Shown piece after piece: positions 8,785 through 17,736 of a DNA stretch of 64,000 nt; the first letter of the stretch is position 1; every line of letters begins with the position of its first letter. This DNA is from Variovorax sp. ZS18.2.2. Lineage in GTDB: Bacteria; Pseudomonadota; Gammaproteobacteria; Burkholderiales; Burkholderiaceae_C. The position numbers were made by a program, and so were the translations under genes. The stretch is taken from assembly GCF_024701975.1 (NCBI RefSeq), contig NZ_JANLNM010000004.1, forward strand, positions 310,001 through 374,000, written 5' to 3'. Below the pieces are notes generated by a model. It saw only the letters and a list, made by a program, of their open reading frames with translations, was not told the DNA's origin and did no database searches.

Positions 8785-8832
8785 GCATCTGAAAACAGAT
8801 GCAGTTGAACGGGAAAACGACCATAACAGATG
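8785..8832. promoter_or_regulatory. Candidate MocR operator between divergent genes
   Basis: A perfect inverted repeat GCATCTG-AAAA-CAGATGC (8785-8802) lies 24 bases upstream of the MocR start. The half site AACAGATG recurs as a direct repeat at 8794-8801 and 8825-8832, 31 bases apart, about three helical turns. MocR regulators commonly bind direct repeats, so this is a plausible autoregulatory and divergent control site. Confidence 0.55.
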
Positions 8833-8957
8833 GGCGCTGGGCTGGCTGTTCTGGTGCGAATAGCCGGAGTTTGTGCCTGTTTTTTCAGCGCCCGAATTTC
8901 TACGATCTGGACTCGCCGAACCGCTTTTCCACCGACTCACCTACCTCGAGGCCCGCC

Positions 8958-9296
8958 ATGATCACCACCCTGTCCCAAGCACCCGACTCCATCGTCCTGG
9001 AGCCCGGCCAGTCCCTGCGCACCTGCGTCGATGCGGGCACCTGGCTGCAGGTGGCCGAAGGGCGCGTGCGGGTCGTGTCACCGCCGGGCTGGTTCGGCGG
9101 CACGGTGTTCATGAGCGAGGCGGCACTCGATGAAGGCGACGTGCATCGCATGGAACACGGGGGATGGATCGAGGTGTCGGCGCTGACGCCTGCGCACCTG
9201 CGGGTTCATGCGCCGAGGGTGTCGCCGGCGCTGGTTTCGGCTTCTTCGGAGGCTCGGCCGGTGATGCGCTTCGTGCGGCTGCTCACTGGCTGGTAA
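8958..9296 (+). CDS. DUF2917 domain protein (copy 1)
   Basis: A 112-residue protein, all beta by appearance. Its core is VLEPGQSLRTCVDAGTWLQV followed by AEGRVRVVSPPGWFGG, a pattern I recognise as DUF2917 (small cupin-like). The ATG follows a GAGG-like site about 10 bases upstream. It is divergent from the MocR gene, and a second DUF2917 gene at 22986 is divergent from a LysR gene. Function is not established. Confidence 0.7.
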   Translation: MITTLSQAPDSIVLEPGQSLRTCVDAGTWLQVAEGRVRVVSPPGWFGGTVFMSEAALDEGDVHRMEHGGWIEVSALTPAHLRVHAPRVSPALVSASSEARPVMRFVRLLTGW

Positions 9297-9311
9297 GGGG
9301 AGCGCGCCGGA

Positions 9312-10697
9312 TCAGCGTTCGCTCGCCGCCTCGCGCAATGCGTCGAGGAAAGTCCGCCGCCACCAGTGAATGTCCTGCTCGCGAATGCGCGACAGCAATT
9401 TCTGGTGGCGCTCCCGCCGCTCTTCCAGCGGCATCTGCAGCGCCTGCTGCACCGTCTCCGCTGTGCCGTGCGTGTCGTACGGATTCACCAGCAGCGCTTC
9501 CTTCAACTGCTCGGCCGCACCGGCAAAGCGCGACAGCACCAGCACACCCGGATCGGCCGGGTCTTGCGCCGCGATGTATTCCTTCGCGACGAGGTTCATG
9601 CCATCGCGCAGCGGCGTGACCAGTCCGACCGCCGCAGCCCGGCACAACCCCGGCACGCGCTTGCGCGCCACCATGCGGTGGATGTAGCGCACCGGCATCC
9701 AGTCGAGCTCGCCGTAGTCGCCGTTGATCGCGCCGCACAGCGATTCCAGTTCGCGCCGGATGTCGCCATACGCATCGACCGTCTCGCGCGTGGGGGAGGC
9801 GATCTGGATCAGCGTCGCGCTGCGCCGGTTCTCGGGGTAGTTCGCGAGCAGTTCGCGGAATGCGCGCACGCGCTGCGGAATGCCCTTGGAGTAGTCGAGC
9901 CGGTCGATGCCCAGCAGGAGGCGCCGGCTCGAATACTCGCGCTTCATGGTCTCGTACATGTCGCGCGATTCCTTCGCATGCGTGAGCGCGGCGAATTCGT
10001 CGACGTCGATGCCGATCGGGAAGGCGCTGCAGCGCACCGTCTGCCCATAGGCGCGGTACATCTCGTTGCCCAGGTACTCGCCATGCGCCTCGTTGCGCAC
10101 GTAGTGCTCGAAGTGCTGCACGTCCTGCTGCGCCTGGAAGCCGATCAGGTCGTAGGAGAACAGCGAGCGCATCAGCCACTCGTGCTGCGGAATGGCGGCC
10201 ACGATGATCTGCGGCGGCAGCGGAATGTGCAGAAAGAAGCCGATGCGCTGCCTGCAGCCCATCGCGCGCAGCTCGGCGGCGAGCGGCATCAGGTGGTAGT
10301 CGTGGATCCAGATGACGTCGTCGTCCTTGAGCATCGGCAGCAGCTTGCGTGCGAACAGCTGGTTCACGCGCCGATAGCCGCCGATGAAGCCGGCCTCGAA
10401 GTGGGCCAGGTCCAGGCGGTTGTGGAACACCGGCCAGAGCACGTCGTTGCTGTAGCCCAGGTAGTAGCTGTCGTGGTCCTCGCGGCTCAGGTCGATGGTG
10501 GCGAGCGTGACCTTGCCGGCCTGCTGCTTGTGCAACTCGCCTTCGCCGGTGGGGCCGTCTTCCACGACATGGCCGCTCCAGCCGAACCAGAGGCCGCCGC
10601 TTTGCTGCAGGCTTTCGCCGAGTGCGACGGCCAGGCCGCCGGCCGCGGGCTTGCGTGGGTCGGCCACGCGATTGGAAACAACGACGAGTCGACTCAT
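9312..10697 (-). CDS. otsA: Alpha,alpha-trehalose-phosphate synthase (GT20)
   Basis: A 461-residue GT20 glycosyltransferase making trehalose-6-phosphate from UDP-glucose and glucose-6-phosphate. Diagnostic segments are LVVVSNRVADP at the N-terminus, LWPVFHNRLD, DDVIWIHDYHLMPL, FFLHIPLPP and the C-terminal DGMNLVAKEYIAAQ nucleotide-binding stretch. Start ATG overlaps the upstream GH15 stop as ATGA. Third gene of the otsB-GH15-otsA operon; supports osmotic and desiccation tolerance. Confidence 0.95.
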   Translation of the reverse strand: MSRLVVVSNRVADPRKPAAGGLAVALGESLQQSGGLWFGWSGHVVEDGPTGEGELHKQQAGKVTLATIDLSREDHDSYYLGYSNDVLWPVFHNRLDLAHFEAGFIGGYRRVNQLFARKLLPMLKDDDVIWIHDYHLMPLAAELRAMGCRQRIGFFLHIPLPPQIIVAAIPQHEWLMRSLFSYDLIGFQAQQDVQHFEHYVRNEAHGEYLGNEMYRAYGQTVRCSAFPIGIDVDEFAALTHAKESRDMYETMKREYSSRRLLLGIDRLDYSKGIPQRVRAFRELLANYPENRRSATLIQIASPTRETVDAYGDIRRELESLCGAINGDYGELDWMPVRYIHRMVARKRVPGLCRAAAVGLVTPLRDGMNLVAKEYIAAQDPADPGVLVLSRFAGAAEQLKEALLVNPYDTHGTAETVQQALQMPLEERRERHQKLLSRIREQDIHWWRRTFLDALREAASER

Positions 10698-12616
10698 ATG
10701 CACGAATCCCAGGGAGCGGACAGACGCACGGCCGCGTTGATGATGCCGACCATCGAATAGGTCTGCGGGAAATTGCCCCACATTTCGCCCGTGACCGGGT
10801 GGGTGTCTTCCGAGAGCAGGCCGAGCGGATTGCGCGCCGCCAGCATGGTCTCGAAGATCTGGCGTGCCTCGGCCTTGCGGCCGATCTTGGCCAACGCGTC
10901 GATGCGCCAGAAGGTGCAGATGTTGAAGGCGGTCTCGGGTTTGCCGAAGTCGTCGGCCGCTTCGTAGCGGCGCATGTAGGGGCCGTCGCAGAGCGACTTT
11001 TCCATCGCATCGACGGTGGAGATGAAGCGCGGGTCGCGCGCGTCGATCAGGCCGACCTCGACCATCAGCAGGATGCTCGCGTCGAGCTCGTGCCCGCCGA
11101 AGCTTTCTGCAAAGGCCTGGCGTTCTTCGCACCACGACTTGGCGAGGATCTCTTCCTTCATGCGCGCGGCATGGCCGTGCCAGTAGGCGGCGCGCTCGGG
11201 CAGCTCCAGCGTGCGCGCGATCTTGGCGAGCCGGTCGCAGGCGGCCCAGCTCATCAGCGCCGAGCTGGTGTGAACGCGTGCGCGCGTGCGCAGCTCCCAC
11301 ATGCCGGCGTCGGGCGTGCCGTAGACGCTCACCGCCCGTTCGCCGACCGCCTCCAGGTGCGGAAACTCGGCCACGCCCGCGCGGCTCAGGAGCCGATGGT
11401 CGTGAAAGGCCTGCGCCGCGCCGAGCACGATGTTGCCGTACACGTCGTGCTGGAAATGCTCCTGCGCCTGGTTGCCCACGCGCACCGGCCCCATGCCGCG
11501 GTAGCCGGGAAGGCCGTCGACGAAGGACTCGGGCAGCTCGCGCTCCAGCCCGATGCCGTACAGCGGCTGGATGTGTTCGCCGTGCGAGCCGATCACCACG
11601 TTGGCCAGCCAGCGCAGGTAGTCCTCCATGGTGCCGACCTCGCTCAGCGAGTTGAGCGCACGCACCACGAAGAAGGCATCGCGCAGCCAGCAATAGCGGT
11701 AGTCCCAGTTGCGCTGGCTGCCCGGCGCCTCGGGGATGCTGGTGGTCATGGCCGCGACGATGGCGCCGGTGTCCTCGTACAGCGACATCTTGAGCGTGAT
11801 GGCCGCGCGGATCACCGCGTCCTGGTACTCGAAGGGGATCGCCAGGCGCTTGCTCCAGGTGCGCCAGTAGGCGATGGTTTCCTGCTCGAACCTGCGCGCC
11901 GTGTCGGCGATGCCGTCGAGCAGCGTCTCGTCCACGCCGAACATGAAGTTGTACTCGCGCGAGATCACGAAGGGCTGGCGCGCGAGGATGTGCGAGATCG
12001 AGGCGTCGGTGTTCAGCCGGAGCGTGACATCGGGGCCGACATAGCGGATGTGGTTGCTGCCGCGCGTCACCTCGATCGGCTCCGAGGCGCCCCACTGGAA
12101 GCGCGGGTCGAGCGACACGCGGATGCGCGGCGCGCCGGCAATCGGCCGCACGCGGCGCACCATCATGAGCGGGCGGAAGTAGCGCGAGCGGCTGTAGAAG
12201 CGCGGCGCGAAGTCGGTGATCTCGATGCCCTGGCCGGCGCTGTCGAAGAGCTGCGTGCGCAGCACAGCCGTGTTCGGCTCGTACCACTGCTTGGCTTCTG
12301 CGAAGTCCTCGATGTCGATGCTCCACGCGCCCGCGCCTTCGCCGGGATGCAGCAGCGCGTTGAACACCGGGTCGCCATCGAAGCGCGGCAGGCAGCACCA
12401 GACCGCGCGGCCGCGTGCATCGATGAGCGCGCTGTAGGCGCAGTTGCCGATCACGCCGACGTTGAGCGACGGCTCGGCCGGCGGTGCGAACCCGCGCGGG
12501 CCGGGTGCGGCGGCGGCCGCAATGTCGACCGGCGCGCGGTCGTCGGGGCCGGCGGCGCCGGGCAGTGCCTGGCCGGCGCGGTCCTCGGGCGCCTTCGACA
12601 GTTGTTGTTCGCTCAT
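10694..12616 (-). CDS. Glycoside hydrolase family 15 protein (glucoamylase/trehalase-like)
   Basis: A 640-residue GH15 protein. Residues ~50-240 form the N-terminal beta-sandwich (IGNCAYSALIDARGRAVWCC). The (alpha/alpha)6 barrel carries NWDYRYCWLRDAFF near residue 305 and the MWELRTRARVHTSSALMSW helix near 435, a typical site for a catalytic acid. No signal peptide, so cytoplasmic. It overlaps both otsB and otsA by ATGA. Between synthesis genes it may act as a trehalase or intracellular glucoamylase; activity cannot be decided from sequence. Confidence 0.88.
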   Translation of the reverse strand: MSEQQLSKAPEDRAGQALPGAAGPDDRAPVDIAAAAAPGPRGFAPPAEPSLNVGVIGNCAYSALIDARGRAVWCCLPRFDGDPVFNALLHPGEGAGAWSIDIEDFAEAKQWYEPNTAVLRTQLFDSAGQGIEITDFAPRFYSRSRYFRPLMMVRRVRPIAGAPRIRVSLDPRFQWGASEPIEVTRGSNHIRYVGPDVTLRLNTDASISHILARQPFVISREYNFMFGVDETLLDGIADTARRFEQETIAYWRTWSKRLAIPFEYQDAVIRAAITLKMSLYEDTGAIVAAMTTSIPEAPGSQRNWDYRYCWLRDAFFVVRALNSLSEVGTMEDYLRWLANVVIGSHGEHIQPLYGIGLERELPESFVDGLPGYRGMGPVRVGNQAQEHFQHDVYGNIVLGAAQAFHDHRLLSRAGVAEFPHLEAVGERAVSVYGTPDAGMWELRTRARVHTSSALMSWAACDRLAKIARTLELPERAAYWHGHAARMKEEILAKSWCEERQAFAESFGGHELDASILLMVEVGLIDARDPRFISTVDAMEKSLCDGPYMRRYEAADDFGKPETAFNICTFWRIDALAKIGRKAEARQIFETMLAARNPLGLLSEDTHPVTGEMWGNFPQTYSMVGIINAAVRLSAPWDSCI

Positions 12617-13431
12617 CGGGGGCTCCTCGGTTCTTCGGATTTCTGTGGCGTGTTTTCTTCAGGCTGGGCGGGAGGCTGCGCTGCCAGCATGTCGCGCGCC
12701 TGCACCAGCCATTCGTACACTGCGCGCGGTGATTCGAGCCGGTGCAGCGCGAGACTCGGCCCCGAGCCGACCTTGATCGCGATGCCGCCGCGCGGCTGCA
12801 CGACCGCGAAGCCGCTCTCGTCGGTTGTGTCGTCGCCCGCGAAGACCGGGGTGCGGCCCGCAAAGGGCGCCTCGGTCATGAAGGCGTCGATGGCGATGCC
12901 CTTGTTGATGCCCGCGGGCTTGACCTCGAAGACGAACTTGCCGTGCATCAGCTCGAGCGTCGGACGGCCCTCGATGGCGCGCGACATCGCATCGCGGCAC
13001 ACCGCTTCGAGCTGCGGCGCGAGCCGGTAGTGCAGGGCGATGGCGGCGTGCTTGCGCTCCACCAAGAGGCCCTCGTGCACGCGCGCGAGTTCGTTGGCGA
13101 TGTCCAGGATCGGCACGAGATCGGGCGCGTGCTGCTCCTGCATGTGGCCCTCGGCATCGCGGCGCTGCACGCCGTGCTCGCCGGCCGCGGGCAGCCGCAG
13201 CGGCGCGAGAAAACGGTCGATCGAATCGATCTGGCGGCCCGACACCACGGCCAGCGCGCCGCCGAGCTGGTCGCGCAGGTCGCCGAGCAGGGCGACGAGC
13301 GCAGGGGGAATCTCGATGGCCTCGGGGGTGGGCGCAAGGCCGACCAGCGTGCCGTCGAAGTCGAGAAAAAGGGCGGCGTCGCGGCCCAGCGGAGGTGGCA
13401 ACCGGAGGTTGCTGTCGGAGGACTTTGGCAT
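12613..13431 (-). CDS. otsB: Trehalose-6-phosphate phosphatase (HAD family)
   Basis: A 272-residue HAD phosphatase converting trehalose-6-phosphate to trehalose. The nucleophile motif is LFLDFDGTLVGL, the second motif VVSGRQIDSID, and the C-terminal metal motif VFAGDDTTDESGF. The ATG at 13431 (MPKSSDSN) was chosen over an upstream ATG because it gives the normal short N-terminus. First gene of the trehalose operon; promoter presumably in 13432-13591, which also carries a repeat. Confidence 0.93.
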   Translation of the reverse strand: MPKSSDSNLRLPPPLGRDAALFLDFDGTLVGLAPTPEAIEIPPALVALLGDLRDQLGGALAVVSGRQIDSIDRFLAPLRLPAAGEHGVQRRDAEGHMQEQHAPDLVPILDIANELARVHEGLLVERKHAAIALHYRLAPQLEAVCRDAMSRAIEGRPTLELMHGKFVFEVKPAGINKGIAIDAFMTEAPFAGRTPVFAGDDTTDESGFAVVQPRGGIAIKVGSGPSLALHRLESPRAVYEWLVQARDMLAAQPPAQPEENTPQKSEEPRSPR

Positions 13432-13474
13432 TGGGAAAAACCATAACACGGGCTTCCGTCGCTGCGTGTCGGCG

Positions 13475-13575
13475 AAAGCCGGTACTCCCCCAGGCTTCGC
13501 GCACTTCGTGTCGCTTCTCCTTCCCCCTCGCCGGGGGCAACACCTGCGGCCCGGCGAAGCCGGTTCCGCGGTGTT
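13475..13575. repeat. Comamonadaceae-type intergenic repeat (copy a)
   Basis: A GC-rich element between otsB and the hybrid kinase. It holds the words CGAAGTGCGCGAAG (reverse strand), CCCCCTCGCCGGGGG and GGCTTCGCCGGGCCGC (reverse). The element at 19072-19160 shares ACACGAAGTG, a C5-G5 stem and GCCGGGCCGC with it, so the two belong to one repeat family. Confidence 0.6.
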
Positions 13576-13591
13576 TCACGAATCAGGCAGG

Positions 13592-15427
13592 TCAGGCAGG
13601 CCGCGTGGCCAGGCCCGGCATGAAATCGGCCAGCATGCGCAGCAGCGTGGCCGCGCTCACCGGCTTGAACAGCACGGGCACGCCGGAGGCGCGCACGCGC
13701 TGCAGCCGCTCGGGCGCGGTCTCGCCGGTGACCAGCACCAGCGGCGCGTCGAGCCCGAAGCGGCGCTGCAGGCGCTGGCCCACGTCCAGGCCGTTGTCGC
13801 CGTTGGAGAGGCGGTAGTCGCACAGCAGCAGCGCGAAGGGCCGATCCTGCGCATCCGGTTGCGTCAGCGCCGCGATGGCCTCGGCCTCGTTGGCGGCGGT
13901 TTCGACAGCGATGCCGTGGGCGTGCAGCAGCCCGCTCATGGCTTCGCGGATCTCGGCCTCGTCGTCGATCAGCAGGATGCGGCCGTGCGCTGCGGCCACT
14001 GCTACCGCCGCCGGCACGGTGGCCGCAGCGTGCGCGGGCGCGGCGGGCCGGTCGTCGTGCCGCGGTGCGGCCGCGACCATCGGCAGTTGCAGGCGAAAGC
14101 GCGTGCCGCGCCCGATGCGCGAGGTCACCTGCACCGGATGGTCGAGCAGCCGCGACAGCCGCTCCACGATCGACAGGCCGATGCCCAGGCCCTGCGCGCG
14201 GTCGCGGCCGGGGTTCTGCACCTGGTAGTACTCCTCGAACACGCGGTCCTGCTGCTCGGGCGCGATGCCGATGCCGGTGTCTAGCACCTCGATCCACACG
14301 ACCCCGCCGCGCGCGCGTGCGCGCACCGAGACGCCGCCGTGCGCGGTGTACTTCAGCGCGTTGTCCACGAGGTTCGAGAGCATGCGGTAGAGCAGTTGCG
14401 GGTCGCTGTGCACCCACAGGCCGCTCGCGCGCACCCGCAGCTGCAGCGCGCGCTGCTCGGCCTGCGCCGCGAACATGTGGTTGAGGGAACGGAACAGCGC
14501 GTCCAGCGACACCGGCGCGATGTCCGGCGTGATCACGCCCGCGTCCAGGCGCGAGACGTCCAGCATGGTGTCGAGCGAGTTGCCCAGCGCATTCACCGCG
14601 CGCATCAGCCGTTGCGCGTTGCGGCTGCCGTGGTGTTCGCGCAGTTCGTTCTCCAGCGCGGCGCCGAAGAGGGCGATGGCATGCAGCGGCTGGCGCAGGT
14701 CGTGGCTGGCGGTGGCGAGGAAGCGCGTCTTCTCGGCGCTCGCGCGCTCGGCGGCGGCGATCTGCACGCCCAGCTGCGCGGCCAGCGCCTCGTTCTCGAA
14801 GCGCAGCACCAGCGAATCGGTCAGGAGCTTGTGCTGCTGGCCGCCCACGCGCAGCGTGAACAGCAGGTAGCCGAGGCTGAACACCGCAAGGAACAGATGC
14901 ATGGCGTCGCCCTGCCAGGCCAGCGCGGCGATCAGGCTCAGCATCATCGGCAGGGTGTAGCCGTAGAGCGCGGGCTTGAGCGGCCACAGGAGCTGCATGG
15001 CGCGGGCGCAACTGCCGATGATGACGACGGTCAGCACCGAGGTGGTGGGCAGGTCGTCGGCCGAGATGAAGAGCCACGGCGCCGTGGCCGTCGCCATGCT
15101 GACCAGCGTGACGGTGCGCGAATGCCGGCGCGCCCAGCGGGTGGTGTCCTTCAGCGGCACATCGGCGTGCCAGCGCGGCATGAGGAAGAGGGCGAGACCG
15201 AAGCTCAGGTGCGCGGCCATCCAGGCGAGGATCCACCACCGGGGGCGGTGCACGTACATGACGATGCCCAGTGCCGCGCCCAGGCCGAAATGGACCAGGA
15301 TCGACGCGTTGTAGGCCGCGTACACCGAGGCCACGTGTTCCCGCAGCACACGGAGGCCGAGATCGCTCGGCACCGCCGGGCGGGGCGGCGGCGATTCGTG
15401 TGACAGCGTCGGCTCGGTGGCATTCAC
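13592..15427 (-). CDS. Hybrid sensor histidine kinase/response regulator
   Basis: A 611-residue inner-membrane kinase with a GTG start. About six hydrophobic segments (residues ~40-195) form a membrane sensor, followed by a coiled coil. The H-box is ATASHDLRQPL with phospho-His at 242. The ATPase domain shows NLVDNALKY (352-360), DTGIGIAPEQ (383-392) and GLGIGLSI (413-420). A C-terminal receiver has LLIDDE and phosphoacceptor Asp537 in CDYRLSNGD. No HPt domain or output partner is encoded next to it. Signal unknown. Confidence 0.9.
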   Translation of the reverse strand: MNATEPTLSHESPPPRPAVPSDLGLRVLREHVASVYAAYNASILVHFGLGAALGIVMYVHRPRWWILAWMAAHLSFGLALFLMPRWHADVPLKDTTRWARRHSRTVTLVSMATATAPWLFISADDLPTTSVLTVVIIGSCARAMQLLWPLKPALYGYTLPMMLSLIAALAWQGDAMHLFLAVFSLGYLLFTLRVGGQQHKLLTDSLVLRFENEALAAQLGVQIAAAERASAEKTRFLATASHDLRQPLHAIALFGAALENELREHHGSRNAQRLMRAVNALGNSLDTMLDVSRLDAGVITPDIAPVSLDALFRSLNHMFAAQAEQRALQLRVRASGLWVHSDPQLLYRMLSNLVDNALKYTAHGGVSVRARARGGVVWIEVLDTGIGIAPEQQDRVFEEYYQVQNPGRDRAQGLGIGLSIVERLSRLLDHPVQVTSRIGRGTRFRLQLPMVAAAPRHDDRPAAPAHAAATVPAAVAVAAAHGRILLIDDEAEIREAMSGLLHAHGIAVETAANEAEAIAALTQPDAQDRPFALLLCDYRLSNGDNGLDVGQRLQRRFGLDAPLVLVTGETAPERLQRVRASGVPVLFKPVSAATLLRMLADFMPGLATRPA

Positions 15428-15515
15428 CCGTTCGATGCTATCGAGCCGATCCCCGGGGAGAAGTGCCAGAAGTCATGCCCGCCATGTCCGCGAAAGGCGG
15501 ATCGCGACTTTTTCT

Positions 15516-16778
15516 TCAGGTTTCCAGCGATGCCGCCACGGCCTCGATGCGCGCGCGGTGGATGGCATCCCCGATCTGCGGACCGGTCGCACCCGACTGC
15601 TGTGCCTTGCGCGCGACCACATCGGTGGGCACGGCCGCGGCGGTGGCCAGCACGGCGAGCAGGCGCTCGCGCTGCGGATAGGGCCTGTCCTCGAAACCGA
15701 GCCGGCCGCGCGCATCGCACTCGCAGGCCTGCAGCACCTCGGCGAAACGCGCGGGTTTGCGGAAGGCGTCGCAGCGCTCCAGCAGGCGGACCAGCGGCGT
15801 CGCATCGAGATCGCCGCTGCGATGCACGTTGCCGTGCTCGCGCGCCACCACCTCGGCCAGTTCGCGGATTTCGACTGGCACGCGCCAGCGGTCGCACACC
15901 GCGTGCAGCAGGTCGACGCTGCGCTTCTCGTGGCCGATGTGGCGCGGCAGCACGTCGGCGGGCGTGGTGCCCTTGCCCAGGTCGTGCATCAGGCAGGCGA
16001 AGCGCACCGGCAAGGCGGCTGAAAGCCGCGCGCTGGTGTCGATGACCATCATCAGGTGCACGCCCGTGTCGACCTCTGGGTGATGCGCCTCGGGCTGGGG
16101 CACGCCCCAGAGGCGGTCGACTTCGGGCAGCAGCACGGCGAGGGCGCCGCATTCGCGCAGCACCTCGAACATGCGGGAAGGCCGCGTTTCCATGAGGCCG
16201 CGCGCGAGCTCCTGCCAGACGCGCTCGGGCACCAGCGCATCGGCCTCGCCGGCCTCGACCATCTCGCGCATCAATGCCATGGTTTCGGGCGCGACCGAGA
16301 AATCGTCGAAGCGCGCGGCGAAGCGCGCCACGCGCAGGATGCGCACCGGGTCTTCGCGGAAGGCGTCGGTCACATGGCGCAGCACCCTGTCGCGCAGGTC
16401 GCGCTGACCGTGGAAGGGATCGGCCAGTTTTTCGGGGTCAGGTTCGAATTGGCCATCGGCGCTCACCAGTTCGGCCGGCAGCGCGATGGCGTTGATGGTC
16501 AGGTCGCGCCGGGCGAGGTCCTGCTCCAGCGTGACGTCGGGCGCGGTGTGGATGGTGAAGCCGCGGTAGCCGGGCGCGCTCTTGCGCTCGGTGCGGGCGA
16601 GGGCGTATTCCTCGCGCGTCTGGGGGTGCAGGAACACCGGAAAGTCGCGCCCCACGGGCAGGTAGCCGCGCTGGGCCATGTCTTCGGGCGTGGCACCGAC
16701 GACCAGCCAGTCGTGATCGGAAACCGGCCGGTCGAGCAGCCGGTCGCGCAGGGCCCCGCCGACGAGAAAGATTTTCAT
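15516..16778 (-). CDS. cca: Multifunctional CCA-adding tRNA nucleotidyltransferase
   Basis: A 420-residue class II CCA enzyme adding and repairing tRNA 3' CCA. Motif A is VGGALRDRLL (residues 6-15) with metal ligands in SDHDWLVVG (20-28). RRDLTINAIAL and EDPVRILRVARFAARF are the template-forming motifs. The C-terminal HD phosphohydrolase domain contains FACLMHDLGKGTTP, which marks the multifunctional bacterial form. Confidence 0.95.
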   Translation of the reverse strand: MKIFLVGGALRDRLLDRPVSDHDWLVVGATPEDMAQRGYLPVGRDFPVFLHPQTREEYALARTERKSAPGYRGFTIHTAPDVTLEQDLARRDLTINAIALPAELVSADGQFEPDPEKLADPFHGQRDLRDRVLRHVTDAFREDPVRILRVARFAARFDDFSVAPETMALMREMVEAGEADALVPERVWQELARGLMETRPSRMFEVLRECGALAVLLPEVDRLWGVPQPEAHHPEVDTGVHLMMVIDTSARLSAALPVRFACLMHDLGKGTTPADVLPRHIGHEKRSVDLLHAVCDRWRVPVEIRELAEVVAREHGNVHRSGDLDATPLVRLLERCDAFRKPARFAEVLQACECDARGRLGFEDRPYPQRERLLAVLATAAAVPTDVVARKAQQSGATGPQIGDAIHRARIEAVAASLET

Positions 16779-16863
16779 GGCCGCAGTGTAGGGATGCAGA
16801 GATGGGGAATGAGCGGGGAATTAGCCCGGGATGCGAGATAGGGATACCCCGCACCCACTAAAT

Positions 16864-16911
16864 AGAACGAGCGTTCGATAATCCGAATTGCAAACAGAAC
16901 GAACGTTCGTT
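16864..16911. promoter_or_regulatory. Two phased palindromic operators (TetR-like) upstream of ompW
   Basis: AGAACGAGCGTTCG at 16864-16877 and AGAACGAACGTTCG at 16896-16909 are near-identical and 32 bases apart, about three helical turns. The second extends to a perfect 14-base palindrome AACGAACGTTCGTT at 16898-16911. Symmetrical GAACG/CGTTC sites are typical of TetR-family repressors. They lie 79-126 bases before ompW and 86-133 before the divergent cca start. Confidence 0.65.
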
Positions 16912-16989
16912 TATTTGCTCGATCGCAGCGCCGGTCACGGCCTCGCGCCGCGTCGAACGGGATTTTTCAACCAAAGGAGCATTCACATC

Positions 16990-17715
16990 ATGAAGAAAAC
17001 AATGTTTGCGCTGGCGGCTCTGGGTGCCTTGGCGTCCGGCAGCGCGTTGGCGCAAAACGCCGGCGACTGGGTCGCAGGGGCAGGCTGGTTCCACCTGTCG
17101 CCTCAGGACTCGAGCAAGCCGCTCACGGTGACGGCGCCGGTGCAGAGCGTGCTCCAGGGTTCGGGCGCCAGCGTCAAGGACTCGGACACGCTGGGCCTGA
17201 GCCTGGCCTACTTCATCGACAGCCACTGGGCTGTGGAAGGCGTCCTGGGCGTTCCGCCGAAGTTCAAGCTCAACGGCAAGGGCACGCTGGCCCGCGTGGG
17301 CGAGCTCGGCGAGGCCCGCCAATGGAGCCCGACCGTGCTGGTCAAGTACAACTTCAACGAAGGCAACGACGCCTTCCGTCCGTTCGTCGGTTTGGGCGCC
17401 ACCTACGTCTGGTACAGCGACGTGAAGCTGACCCCGAACCTGCAGAGCGCGCTGGCCAGCCAGTTCCGCCAGTCGCCGTCTTCGGTGAACACCACGGCCA
17501 AGCTCGACAGCTCGTTCGCACCCGTGCTCAACGCCGGTATCGCCTACCAGTTCGACAAGCACTGGGGCATCTCGTTCTCGGTGTCGTACATCCCGCTGAA
17601 GACCAAGGCCAAGCTGACGACGACCTCGATCACCGGCCTGCCGGTCGCCCGCAGCGAAGCGAGCCTGAAGCTGAACCCGATCGTCACCTTCCTGTCGGCG
17701 ACCTACAGGTTCTGA
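16990..17715 (+). CDS. ompW: OmpW-family outer membrane protein
   Basis: A 241-residue protein with a signal peptide ending at ALA-Q (residues ~1-21). The mature chain starts with AGDWVAGAGWFHLSPQDSS, and shows ESHWAVEG-type DSHWAVEGVLGVPPKFK, FRPFVGLGATYVWYSDV and a terminal TYRF ending in Phe, all typical of the eight-stranded OmpW barrel. The ATG follows AAAGGAG by nine bases. OmpW proteins are hydrophobic-molecule channels often under stress control, consistent with the paired operators upstream. Confidence 0.92.
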   Translation: MKKTMFALAALGALASGSALAQNAGDWVAGAGWFHLSPQDSSKPLTVTAPVQSVLQGSGASVKDSDTLGLSLAYFIDSHWAVEGVLGVPPKFKLNGKGTLARVGELGEARQWSPTVLVKYNFNEGNDAFRPFVGLGATYVWYSDVKLTPNLQSALASQFRQSPSSVNTTAKLDSSFAPVLNAGIAYQFDKHWGISFSVSYIPLKTKAKLTTTSITGLPVARSEASLKLNPIVTFLSATYRF

Positions 17716-17736
17716 TCCCCGCCTGCTGTGCAAGCC

